A program made the position numbers and the translations under genes. The notes beneath the pieces are model-generated. The model saw only the letters and a program-made list of their open reading frames with translations, was not told where the DNA came from and did not search any database. This document shows, in pieces, positions 46,684-55,695 of a DNA stretch of 64,000 nt (its first letter is position 1; every line of letters starts with the position of its first letter). Source of the DNA: CAYVLA01 sp964549615 [NCBI: uncultured Thermococci archaeon] (GTDB lineage Archaea; CAYQAE01; CAYVLA01); NCBI GenBank assembly GCA_964549615.1, contig CAZJVP010000081.1, forward strand, positions 1 through 64,000, written 5' to 3'.

Positions 46684-49167
46684 TTGGATAAGCTAGAATC
46701 CACAATTGTGCTGGCCGGCATGAGGCTTTCCCCTTTGGAGATCGCCGCACTTGTATCCTCGTCGCTAGCCTTGGCAGTCCTCGTGGCGAGGATGGCACCG
46801 GTTGGAGCATACAAGCTCCCGGCCGCGATCGTTGTGTTTCTACTTGCCGCGATGGCCCAGCTCGCCCAGATCCAAAGATCCGGACCGCGGGACGCCGTGA
46901 GGATCATCGGGCCCCTGAGCCTAATCTGGATCGGGGCAGTTTCCCCCGTCATCTCGATCCAACTCATCGCGATACTTGCGGCACTGGTGATGTCCGCCGT
47001 CCTGGCGCTGCGCGCAAGGATCTATTCGATGAAGATGACTGACGTCGCGTTGATCGTCGTATCATCGCTGGCGGTCGGGGCTTTCGTATCCGCCCCCAAG
47101 GTCATGGGATACCTGACCATAATGGGACCGGGCACGGCCTTTGCGCTGTCCGCACTGATCTGCTTCATGGGCGAAACGTGGGCGCTCTCCAAGCCTGGGA
47201 CTGAAAACCTGCCAAGGACGGCATTCGCTCCGCTCGCCGTCCTAGGGGTCTACCGTCTCGGCCTCTCCAGCATCGACAACGCAGGGGCGATCATCCTCGC
47301 CGGGCTCTTCTACTACCTTGCGTTCCTGCGGTTGCTGAGGAGCAGGGCGAAGATAATGCATATCCTCGTCCTGGTGGTCGGATCCCTCGCGCTGTCCGGA
47401 TTCCTCTGGGGCGAGATCCCCCCGTTGCTGGGAACCGTGGGCTCGGACGCGGAGTGGTTCCTTTTGACGAACTCAGCATTCATGCTTGTGGTTTCCCTTT
47501 GCTACTATCTGTTCACCCCGGGGATAGTGGTCGTGATGACCATTCCGATCTGGTTCCTTGGTCTCTACTGGGTGTTGGACAGGTTCCTAGGCGATTATAG
47601 GCTGGCGGGCGTGTTCAGGGGCGCCGAGCTTGTGGTGGCGGTCGTCGCGTTGGCCGCGGCGTTGGGAGCCATGCAGTACGCGTCCAGAAGGGCTGCGGCC
47701 ACGGCTTACGGTGCCCCGGGAAGGTTTCAGATGAAACACATAGTCGTCTTGCTGATCGCGGCCATCGCCACGGGATCGTTCCTGACTGAGCCCACGCAGA
47801 TGGGATACTCTCCGATTCAGGATCAATCGACGTGGTTCTTCGTCTCATCCGGGACGTTTCTTCTCTTAATGATCGCGCTGTCGGCAGCATTCAGCTCAAG
47901 GGCAGTGGCTGCGGTCTTCGGCCCATTCATAATCCTGTTCGGGTCAAGGGTGGTAGGAGGACAGCTTCAGTACGGACCCCAGATCTTCCTTGGTGTGGCG
48001 GTGCTTCTCTCGATCCTCTCGTGGCTTGTTCTACTTGGAACGGATTTCGTGTCCCGGACCGTCGACTCGTTCATCGGGAGGTACACGGAACGCATGGCCG
48101 CCGTGTGGCGCTCCGAGGGCAAGGAAGAGGAGGCTGCAAAGGAGGAGTCAGCGGCTCTGAAGGGAAGGGAGGGACAGGCCCTCCAGATGCCCCCCGACCT
48201 GGACGAGCGGATACGCCGCATAAAGGCGCGCCTTGCCATCGACGAGGGCATCATCCGAGAGGTGGTGACTAACCTCTTGATGGGAAAGGATGTAATCCTG
48301 ATCGGTTCGCCGGGGACGGGCAAGACGGAGCTTGCAAAGATGATCCCCTCGATCATATTCGACAAGCCCTACAGGGTGGAGACGGCCACCTCGGACTGGA
48401 CGACGTACGACGTCATCGGCGGCCTGATGTACGATGGAAAGAAGATGACCATCAAGCATGGCTGCGTCACCCAGACCGCGCTCCAAGGCGAATGGCTGAT
48501 CATAGACGAGTTCAACAGGGCTGACATAGACAAGGCCTTCGGTGGAATGTTCACCGCGATCGAGTCGCACCGCCTGAACGTCCCGACCCTAGACAATACT
48601 ACGAGGACCATCCGAATACCCGACGACTATAGGATCATCGGCACCCTGAACACGTACGACAGGCACTTTTTGTTCAACATATCATACGCCCTGATGCGCC
48701 GGTTCGCCTTCATCGGGATGCCCATACCTCCGCGAGACGAGGAGCGAGCGATCCTCACCGGAGAGAGGGGAGTGGCGTTCGAGGACCTCAAGCAGGCACT
48801 GGGGCGCGGGAGGGTCGAGAGGGTGCTTTCCAGCACGCCCTACCGGAGCATAGTCGACAAGCTTCTCGACGCCATGAACCCCACCACTGGCATCAGGAAG
48901 ATAAGGGGGATCGGGACGGCCCAGATGATCGACACCATGAGGTTCGTGCTGATGGGAATGCTCACCCAAGGGGACGCTCAGCACTTGGACCTTCTGGACC
49001 GAGCGATCGAGTCCAATGTCCTTCCGCAGTTGGACGGCATGAACAGGGAAATAGACGAGGAGCTTGTGCAGACCATCGAGAGGGTCCTCGGCAAGGACTC
49101 CAGGGTTGCCTCGGAACTCAGGGCAATGACCATGGGACTTGACATACTTGACCAGCTCGCAGCATGA
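46684..49167 (+). CDS. Polytopic membrane protein fused to McrB-type AAA+ NTPase
   Basis: A protein of 827 residues from TTG 46684 (GAGGGG upstream). Residues 1 to about 470 contain some 14 membrane helices. Three segments in this part look like diverged repeats, each ending in a loop and a WF or F..S pattern. Residues about 500-827 form an AAA+ domain: Walker A GSPGTGKTEL (541-550), TATSDWTTYDVIGG, Walker B LIIDEFNRADID (Asp608-Glu609), IIGTLNTYDRHFLF (Asn656-Asp659) and YALMRRFAFI (Arg finger). The NTxD and RRF motifs match McrB, not MoxR, so GTP may be the substrate. No methyl-DNA-binding domain is present; the membrane part takes its place. It heads a tight operon with the FN3 and McrC-like genes. 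Confidence 0.85.
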   Translation: MDKLESTIVLAGMRLSPLEIAALVSSSLALAVLVARMAPVGAYKLPAAIVVFLLAAMAQLAQIQRSGPRDAVRIIGPLSLIWIGAVSPVISIQLIAILAALVMSAVLALRARIYSMKMTDVALIVVSSLAVGAFVSAPKVMGYLTIMGPGTAFALSALICFMGETWALSKPGTENLPRTAFAPLAVLGVYRLGLSSIDNAGAIILAGLFYYLAFLRLLRSRAKIMHILVLVVGSLALSGFLWGEIPPLLGTVGSDAEWFLLTNSAFMLVVSLCYYLFTPGIVVVMTIPIWFLGLYWVLDRFLGDYRLAGVFRGAELVVAVVALAAALGAMQYASRRAAATAYGAPGRFQMKHIVVLLIAAIATGSFLTEPTQMGYSPIQDQSTWFFVSSGTFLLLMIALSAAFSSRAVAAVFGPFIILFGSRVVGGQLQYGPQIFLGVAVLLSILSWLVLLGTDFVSRTVDSFIGRYTERMAAVWRSEGKEEEAAKEESAALKGREGQALQMPPDLDERIRRIKARLAIDEGIIREVVTNLLMGKDVILIGSPGTGKTELAKMIPSIIFDKPYRVETATSDWTTYDVIGGLMYDGKKMTIKHGCVTQTALQGEWLIIDEFNRADIDKAFGGMFTAIESHRLNVPTLDNTTRTIRIPDDYRIIGTLNTYDRHFLFNISYALMRRFAFIGMPIPPRDEERAILTGERGVAFEDLKQALGRGRVERVLSSTPYRSIVDKLLDAMNPTTGIRKIRGIGTAQMIDTMRFVLMGMLTQGDAQHLDLLDRAIESNVLPQLDGMNREIDEELVQTIERVLGKDSRVASELRAMTMGLDILDQLAA

Positions 49168-49177
49168 GGTGCGGCCG

Positions 49178-52100
49178 TTGAGGACGGAATGGATCCTTGC
49201 GCTGGCGTTCGGTCTCTTCGCGTCAACGGTGATGGCGGGAACGGACAGGCAGCTCATGGCTTTCGAGGACAGCTCCTATAGCTTGGAGAACCGCTTCTTC
49301 AGGACCGGCTCGACCATATACTTCCAGGCGCTCGGGACCGCCCAAGCGTCAAGCCCCGTTCTTTACGTCAGATTGATGGGCGTCGAGATCCAGGTAGCCC
49401 TGACGGAGGTCGCACCCAGGTCAGGCATTTATCGGGGCGTCTTCCGGACCGGTAGCGTCACCGACGATTCCCGGGACATGATAGCGACCTACAACGGCGC
49501 TGTGCTCCAACTTCGGTCGGATATCGATCGGGACGGGATCACGGGAACCACGGACGTCCTCAACATCACCATCGACGACCAACCCCCCATTCCCCCGAGG
49601 TGGTGCGACGCCAACGCAACGCCCTATGGATCAGTCAGAGTGAACTGGACCGAGTACGGTGAAGCCGACTTCAGACGCTACACCGTTGTTCGCGCCCTGC
49701 GGCAGGATTTTGCCGATGCGGTCGACGTCGCGAACATAACGAACCCCAAGATCTTGCAGTGGACGGATCCTGAGTACAACCTGATCAGCGGTACCTCCTA
49801 TTGGTACGGCGTCTACGTCGTTGACCTCGCGGGCAACCCTTCCGTGATCAGGGCGGCCGAGAGGCCCGTCGTGCCCTTCAACGACACCAAGCCCCCGGGG
49901 AAGGTCACCGGGCTGAAGGCCACGGCGCCCGAAGGCGGCAACTCGATTAACCTGACATGGAAGGCAAGCCCTGAGAAGGACGTCGTGGGCTATAGCATCT
50001 ACCATTCCGTCGTCCCGCCGGTGGAGATCGCGAACAGAAACCTGATAGGCTTCGTCACCACCACCAGCTTCCTGCACGAGGGCATCTCGGCCAACTATCT
50101 TCACTTCTACGTCGTCGTCGCGTTCGACGAGGAGGAGAACCCGAGCCCTGCCTCAGCGCCCGTGAATGCAACGCCCGACGATACCCTCCCGCCGGGACCG
50201 CCGACCAACCTCGCCATCTCTACGGACGCGACCGGCTATCTGAATCTGACATGGTCTGCCCCGGTGGGCGAGGAGGTCTACAGATACCGGATCTATCGAT
50301 CCGAGGAGAGCGGCGCCCAGCAGTTCTGGAACCCCCTCGCCTCCACGAGCCAGACCAGTTACCTCGATCAGGCCGTCGTTCACGGGAAGACCTACTACTA
50401 CGTCGTCCGGGCATGCGACAGAGCGGGAAACGAGGAGAAGAACACCATACAGGTCGCCGCAACCTCCGTGGACACAACCCCGCCGAGACCCCCCAGGGGG
50501 CTTAGGGCCGAGGAGACGAACATAGGGGGTAGAATAAAGCTCGTGTGGCTTGCTCCCGGCGGCGAGGTCCCGGCGGAATACTGGATCTTCAGATCAACCA
50601 CCCCTGGCGGCCAGAACTTCTCCAACCCCTTGGCCGTCGTTTCAAAGACGCAGTTCACCGATCGGACCGTCCAAGACGGGGTCATCTACTACTACGTCGT
50701 GAGGGCCGTCGACATCGCCGGCAACGTCGAGACGAACACCAACGAGATAGCCGTTATGTCCCGGGACCTCACCCCACCGCCGCCCGTCCTTGACGTGATC
50801 GCACTCCCGCAGCAAGGCGGCGTGATAGGCGTAGGCTGGATGCCGCCCGGGTCCAATGTCGAGGATCCTGACCTTGCCAAGCAGATACGCGACGACGTCC
50901 ACCACTACAACGTCTACTGGAACACCTACCAAGGATTCAAGCCGGATCCCTCCAAGATGTTTTCGACAACCGAGACCAGCATACGCCACACCAACCTGAT
51001 CGATGGTCAGACCTACTACTACATAGTTCGCAGCGTGGACGCGGCGGGCAATGAGAACAAGGACGATGACAAGACCTCGGCGAGCGCGGTGGCTGATACC
51101 TCGCCGCCGGGCGCACCGACGAACCTCAAGACTTTTCGCCTCGAGGACGGCCGAATCAAGCTCGACTGGGACGCCCCCTCGGGCGAGCAACCCTACAGGT
51201 ACAACATCTACAGGTCGACGGCGCCGGGGACGCAGAGCTACAGATTCCCGTTCGCCATGGCGTTCGCGGAGACCGAGTGGATAGACGACAACGTGACGAA
51301 CGGACAACGCTATTACTACGTCGTCCGCTCGGCCGACTTCCTCCTCAACGAGGACGCGAACACGAATGAGGTCTGGAATTTCTCCGAGGACCTCATGCCG
51401 CCGCCGGCGCCCAGAGGACTGAAGGTCACTCAGCTGGCGAAGGGCGACCTAATGTTGAACTGGACCGAGCCGGAGTACCAGGTAGCCTCCCCAAGGGGGA
51501 CCGTTAGGGACGCTGACAGGGTCGCCTTCTACAGGGTCTACGTCTCGGAATTGCCCGGGCAACAGGACTTCAGCAGGCCCGTTGCAGAGACCAAAGAGAC
51601 CTACTTCATCGACAGGGGATTGAGGGATATGGTCAACTACTATTACGTCGTCAGGTCGGTTGACTCCGCCGGCAACGAGGATGAGAATCGGAACGAGGTG
51701 CGGGGGACCGCCGATGCCAGCCCGCCAAGCCCACCGGTGGATGCGTTCGCGCAGAGAAGCCCGAGGGGCGAGGTCGTGCTCTCGTGGTCGGACCCGGACG
51801 GGGAACCAGTCTTCGAGTACAGGATATACAAGTTTACTGGAAACGAGACGCAGACCTTCACATCCCCTCTGGCGGTGACAAGGAAGAACCTCTTCGTTGA
51901 CAACGACGTTTCACAGGCCGTTCAGTACCGATACGTTATCAGGTCCGTAGACAAGGCCGGGAACGAAGGCCGCAACACCAACGAGATATTGGCGCCCGTG
52001 CTGCTGGGCCCGCCGCTGAAGGTTGAGGCTCGAGCTTCCAAGGGCGGCGCGATCGACCTCACCTGGGAACCGCCGGCCGGAGCAAAGGACTCGGTCAGGG

Positions 52101-54160
52101 AATACAACATCTACAGGAGCGTTGTCCCCGGCGTGGAGCAGATCGGCGACCCGTGGGCCACCACCGTTCTGACGATGTACAAGGACACAAGCAGGGTGGT
52201 CGGCGGGACCATCCACTATATGGTCGATGGCACGCGCTACTACTACACGATCAGGGCGGTGGATATGTACGGCAACGAGGGCATGAGATCCGCAGAGGTC
52301 AGCGCGGTCTCCGACAGCCAACCGCCGGGCAAACCTCGCGACCTAACGGCGAGGGCCGAGCCGAACGGCGAGATCACGCTCATGTGGCTCGCTCCCGTCG
52401 GGGAAAGGGCGGCAAGCTACAGGATCTACCGATCCACAAAGTCCGGAACCTTCAACTTCTTGGTACCCCTCGACGAGACAACGAGGATCATCTACTATGA
52501 CAAGAGCGTCAAGAGCATGACGACCTATTACTACGTGGTCAGGGCGGTCGATGAAGCGGGCAACGAGGAACAGAACACCGATGAGGTGTCCGTCATGGCC
52601 TTCGATGCTCCGCCGCAAGCGCCCAGAAACCTCAGGGCCCAGGTGAGGCCCAACGGCTCAATAACCCTCATCTGGGACCAGCCGCTTGGCGAGATGGTTG
52701 CCCACTACAACATCTACCGTTCCCTTGAGTCCGGAAAGTACAACTACGCGGAACCATATGCAAGGACGACCCTGACGACTTTCACCGATGGCTTCGTGGA
52801 GCACGGCATCACCTACTACTACGTCGTCCGGGCAGTGGACAGCACCGGAAACGAGGAAGACAACAAGAACGAGATCTCAAGAATGTCCCAGGATACGGAG
52901 CCCCCGGCGCCTCCCGCCGGACTTGAAGCCATCCCTGCCGGGACAGGAAGCATTTTGTTGCAATGGCGGGACCCCGAGGGGGAGAGACCAGCAGGCTACA
53001 TCGTGTATCGGTCGCAATCTCCCTTCTTCAAGCCGGGAATCCAGAACCTCTTGGCCCGGACGCAAGGGAACTCCTACCTCGACGCTGGGCTGGGGGATGC
53101 CCAGACCTACTACTACGTGGTCCACTCCGTAGATTCGATAGGCAATGAGGATGAGAACGAGAACCGGGTGCAGGCAACGACCCCGCCGCCACCGCCTTCC
53201 AACCTTTCGGCATCGAACAACGAGAGAGGCGAGATCGTCCTCGTCTGGAAGATCCCCAGTACCCCCGCCGCGAAGTTCAGGATCTACAGATCCACGAGAA
53301 GCAGGAACTACGACCTCTCGAGCCCCTTGGCCGAAGTCCCCTATCCCACGAGCACCTACATCGATTCTGGACTTAACCAGAGCCAGACCTACTACTACGT
53401 CGTAAGGTCCGTGGATGCCCGCGGCGCCGAGGAGTCCAACCTGAACGAGGTGCACGCCGTCTCGATTGAGACGATCCCGCCGGCTTCTCCAACCGCCCTT
53501 CGGGCGACCCAGGAAATCAGCGGAGCGATCGGCCTGTCGTGGAACCACCCTGATCCGCGGGACGTATCGCTGTACAATATCTATCGCTGCGATGGGGCGC
53601 CCAACATCGCCAAGGCCACCCTGCTGGCATCGACGAACCAGACATCGTTTGTGGACGTCAACGTCACGAGCGGCAAGACATATTCCTATCTGGTGAGGGC
53701 GGTCGACATCCACGGCAATCAGGAGGGAAACGTCAACTGGACATCCATCATGTCGCTTGACACGCTTCCGCCGGCGCCCCCAAGCAACCTCACGGCGCGG
53801 GCTCGGTCTGGAGGATCGATCGAGCTGAGCTGGCAGCCGTCGGGCGAGAGAGGCGTCACCTACAGCATCTACAGGGCCATGTCTAAGGATCCAGCCAATG
53901 CCTCCCTCATAGCGTCCACCAACCTCACGACGTATGTGGATAGCAAGTTGATCAACGGCAGGGAGTACTTCTACCTGGTGCGAGCAAGGGATTCTGCAGG
54001 CAACGAGGAACGCAATGAGGTGATGGTGAGCGCGGTCGCCAGCAAGGCCGGGCCCAGGGTTCTGCTAGCATTGCTGCTGATCGCCGTCTTTGTCTCGGGA
54101 GCCTATGCTGTGGACAGACGCATACGGACCTCGCAGACGCGCACGAGCGCTCGTGGGTGA
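49178..54160 (+). CDS. Giant secreted, anchored protein with about 15 FN3-like repeats
   Basis: A protein of 1660 residues from TTG 49178, which has GAGGTG upstream and lies 10 nt after the previous stop. The signal peptide is WILALAFGLFASTVMAG. An N-terminal beta domain (about 20-140, with SDIDRDGITGTTDVLNITID) precedes 15 tandem repeats of about 95 residues. Typical repeats start PPxPxxL, have a YRIYRS centre and end TYYYVVRAVDxAGNEExN, the fibronectin type III pattern. A C-terminal membrane helix (VLLALLLIAVFVSGAYAV) and a short basic tail anchor it. It should form a long rod outside the cell. It is placed between genes for an AAA+ membrane NTPase and its likely partner, suggesting a shared machine. 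Confidence 0.88.
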   Translation: MRTEWILALAFGLFASTVMAGTDRQLMAFEDSSYSLENRFFRTGSTIYFQALGTAQASSPVLYVRLMGVEIQVALTEVAPRSGIYRGVFRTGSVTDDSRDMIATYNGAVLQLRSDIDRDGITGTTDVLNITIDDQPPIPPRWCDANATPYGSVRVNWTEYGEADFRRYTVVRALRQDFADAVDVANITNPKILQWTDPEYNLISGTSYWYGVYVVDLAGNPSVIRAAERPVVPFNDTKPPGKVTGLKATAPEGGNSINLTWKASPEKDVVGYSIYHSVVPPVEIANRNLIGFVTTTSFLHEGISANYLHFYVVVAFDEEENPSPASAPVNATPDDTLPPGPPTNLAISTDATGYLNLTWSAPVGEEVYRYRIYRSEESGAQQFWNPLASTSQTSYLDQAVVHGKTYYYVVRACDRAGNEEKNTIQVAATSVDTTPPRPPRGLRAEETNIGGRIKLVWLAPGGEVPAEYWIFRSTTPGGQNFSNPLAVVSKTQFTDRTVQDGVIYYYVVRAVDIAGNVETNTNEIAVMSRDLTPPPPVLDVIALPQQGGVIGVGWMPPGSNVEDPDLAKQIRDDVHHYNVYWNTYQGFKPDPSKMFSTTETSIRHTNLIDGQTYYYIVRSVDAAGNENKDDDKTSASAVADTSPPGAPTNLKTFRLEDGRIKLDWDAPSGEQPYRYNIYRSTAPGTQSYRFPFAMAFAETEWIDDNVTNGQRYYYVVRSADFLLNEDANTNEVWNFSEDLMPPPAPRGLKVTQLAKGDLMLNWTEPEYQVASPRGTVRDADRVAFYRVYVSELPGQQDFSRPVAETKETYFIDRGLRDMVNYYYVVRSVDSAGNEDENRNEVRGTADASPPSPPVDAFAQRSPRGEVVLSWSDPDGEPVFEYRIYKFTGNETQTFTSPLAVTRKNLFVDNDVSQAVQYRYVIRSVDKAGNEGRNTNEILAPVLLGPPLKVEARASKGGAIDLTWEPPAGAKDSVREYNIYRSVVPGVEQIGDPWATTVLTMYKDTSRVVGGTIHYMVDGTRYYYTIRAVDMYGNEGMRSAEVSAVSDSQPPGKPRDLTARAEPNGEITLMWLAPVGERAASYRIYRSTKSGTFNFLVPLDETTRIIYYDKSVKSMTTYYYVVRAVDEAGNEEQNTDEVSVMAFDAPPQAPRNLRAQVRPNGSITLIWDQPLGEMVAHYNIYRSLESGKYNYAEPYARTTLTTFTDGFVEHGITYYYVVRAVDSTGNEEDNKNEISRMSQDTEPPAPPAGLEAIPAGTGSILLQWRDPEGERPAGYIVYRSQSPFFKPGIQNLLARTQGNSYLDAGLGDAQTYYYVVHSVDSIGNEDENENRVQATTPPPPPSNLSASNNERGEIVLVWKIPSTPAAKFRIYRSTRSRNYDLSSPLAEVPYPTSTYIDSGLNQSQTYYYVVRSVDARGAEESNLNEVHAVSIETIPPASPTALRATQEISGAIGLSWNHPDPRDVSLYNIYRCDGAPNIAKATLLASTNQTSFVDVNVTSGKTYSYLVRAVDIHGNQEGNVNWTSIMSLDTLPPAPPSNLTARARSGGSIELSWQPSGERGVTYSIYRAMSKDPANASLIASTNLTTYVDSKLINGREYFYLVRARDSAGNEERNEVMVSAVASKAGPRVLLALLLIAVFVSGAYAVDRRIRTSQTRTSARG

Positions 54161-54167
54161 GACGCGA

Positions 54168-55538
54168 ATGGAGGAAGCGCTCGAAGAATCGATGAAGTCC
54201 TTCATGAGGAAGAGGGTCTTCGCGCTCCTGCTCACCAACTTCCTTGGGAACCTGGAGCTAAAGAGGATAGAAGTCCAGATCGGCCGTGAGACCAAACTCG
54301 ACCTATCGCGGAAGAAGTTCGAGGACGCCTTCAAGCTGAACTCGCTGGAATCGATCTCCCACATCCTGCTCAACGAGATAATGCCCATGATAGAGAAGAA
54401 GCCCAGCTTCTTCTCGACCAGGCAGAGGAGCATCTGCGAGAAGGAGATAAGGGGCGTGATCGACTGGCCCCGAACCTTCAAGCGCAACCTCTGCCAGGGA
54501 CAGCTGATCGGCAAGGAGTTCGTCGTGGTGAACCCTCGACAGGAGTGGGACACCCCCGAGAACCTGCTCTCCATGCTTTGCCTCCTTGACATAGTGAAGA
54601 ACACGTCGTACTTCAAGAGAACGTTCAGGGAATCGGTGGAGAGCTCAAAGTGGTCCGAGAGGATCGTGGAGTCGCGGGTCCTCGACGCGATTGCCCAAGA
54701 AGGGCTGAGAAGAACCAAGATGCCCTACTTCAGGGACATGGAGGAAGAAGTCGAGGAACTCTTGGACGACTCGTCAAAGATCGAGGAGCTGGAACGGGAG
54801 TTCGAAAGGCGGGTTCAGCTCAATCTTATTCGGAACCCCGGATACGAGCGAGTCTATCAGTGGCGAAGGGAGTTCTTGGGGCAGGCCGACGTGCAGAGGG
54901 AGTCGACCAGGATCCTCAGGGACATACCGGGCGAGGGCATCGAGTACATGTCCAAGCTCTACGAGATCTGGACGCTCTTCGAGGTCGCCGACGTCATGGA
55001 GGAGCAGGTCCAGCTTTTCAAGTACTACTCCGAGGTCGGCGAGGGCCCCCTCTTCACCGGGACCCTGCCCAACCCCAGCCGCGAGGGAATCTCATCCGAG
55101 AACATCGAGATCGAGCTCTACTACCTTCCGGCACAACGCGTGGCGGAGGGCGTATGGCGGAGGAGCGCTCAAGCAAAAAGCTTTCTCCGAGCCTTCTACC
55201 CAGACGGGACGAAGGAGGACAGAGCCATCTACCTGCGAGGCTCCTGCCCCATGGAGTTCTCACCCGGCCAGAAGAGGAGGGTCGAGGTGTCGGTTGGGAT
55301 CTTCCCAAGGTTCAGGGAAATCCAGACCCAGATCGAGCCCGAGGTTGACCTGATCGCTCTCCCGCTTCACCCGTCCGACGACAGGGAAGCTCTGAACCGC
55401 AAGCTCCTGTACAATCTCACCAAGTACATCCGCGGCATTCCGTTCTCGTCCGAATCCAAAGGAATCGTGCTTCATCCCGCGACCTGGTCACCCCTGACAG
55501 GCAGCCCCGGCCAAGCCCTGGGCAGCGTTGAGGCCTGA
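54168..55538 (+). CDS. McrC/DUF2357-like protein lacking a recognisable nuclease motif
   Basis: About 456 residues from ATG 54168, 7 nt after the FN3 gene stop. Two landmarks match the McrC/DUF2357 group that partners McrB: EIRGVIDWPRTFKR (about 105-118) followed by DTPENLLSMLCLLDI, and the helical MSKLYEIWTLFEVADVMEE (about 262-280), which normally leads into a PD-(D/E)xK nuclease. Here the C-terminal part has IEIELYYLP and EPEVDLIALP but no DAKY/ExK strand that I can find. The protein is mostly soluble and charged. I infer that it binds the AAA+ ring as McrC does, perhaps without cutting DNA. No membrane helix is seen. Confidence 0.65.
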   Translation: MEEALEESMKSFMRKRVFALLLTNFLGNLELKRIEVQIGRETKLDLSRKKFEDAFKLNSLESISHILLNEIMPMIEKKPSFFSTRQRSICEKEIRGVIDWPRTFKRNLCQGQLIGKEFVVVNPRQEWDTPENLLSMLCLLDIVKNTSYFKRTFRESVESSKWSERIVESRVLDAIAQEGLRRTKMPYFRDMEEEVEELLDDSSKIEELEREFERRVQLNLIRNPGYERVYQWRREFLGQADVQRESTRILRDIPGEGIEYMSKLYEIWTLFEVADVMEEQVQLFKYYSEVGEGPLFTGTLPNPSREGISSENIEIELYYLPAQRVAEGVWRRSAQAKSFLRAFYPDGTKEDRAIYLRGSCPMEFSPGQKRRVEVSVGIFPRFREIQTQIEPEVDLIALPLHPSDDREALNRKLLYNLTKYIRGIPFSSESKGIVLHPATWSPLTGSPGQALGSVEA

Positions 55539-55575
55539 GCGGGGAGCCGAGACGAAAGGCGTGCGGGGTGATGAG

Positions 55576-55695
55576 CGCCGGGGAAGGGAGTTGAACCCTT
55601 GAGCCCCACGAGGGGGCACCAGCTTCCGGTGGCAACTCCGCTCCAGGCTGGCGCATCTGGACGGCCTCAGCCCTAGTCCACTCTGCCACCCCGGC
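55576..55695 (-). tRNA. tRNA-Ser(GGA) with two introns
   Basis: Acceptor GCCGGGG/CCCCGGC, T-arm AAGGG-TTCAACT-CCCTT, a long class II variable arm (GCCCC-CTCGT-GGGGC) and discriminator G (55576) identify serine. The anticodon stem is CCAGC/GCTGG with anticodon GGA at 55644-55642. A 16-nt intron (55640-55625) follows position 37; CTGG/CCGG makes the central helix with an AGC bulge. A second, 17-nt intron (55673-55657) splits the D-loop: central helix GGAC/GTCC, bulges TAG and AGA cut after the second base, and inner stem GGC-TGAG-GCC, a textbook HBh motif. Removing both gives a normal D-arm (GCA-loop-TGC) and a 7-nt anticodon loop. CCA is not encoded. Confidence 0.93.

Noticed and set aside
46684-49167. 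MoxR-type ATPase
   Set aside because: The LNTYDRH and ALMRRFAFI motifs and the following McrC-like gene fit McrB better, and there is no von Willebrand A-domain gene nearby.
49800-54050. CRISPR-like spaced DNA repeats
   Set aside because: The recurring words encode the YYYVVR segments of FN3 repeats at about 285-base spacing within one long reading frame.
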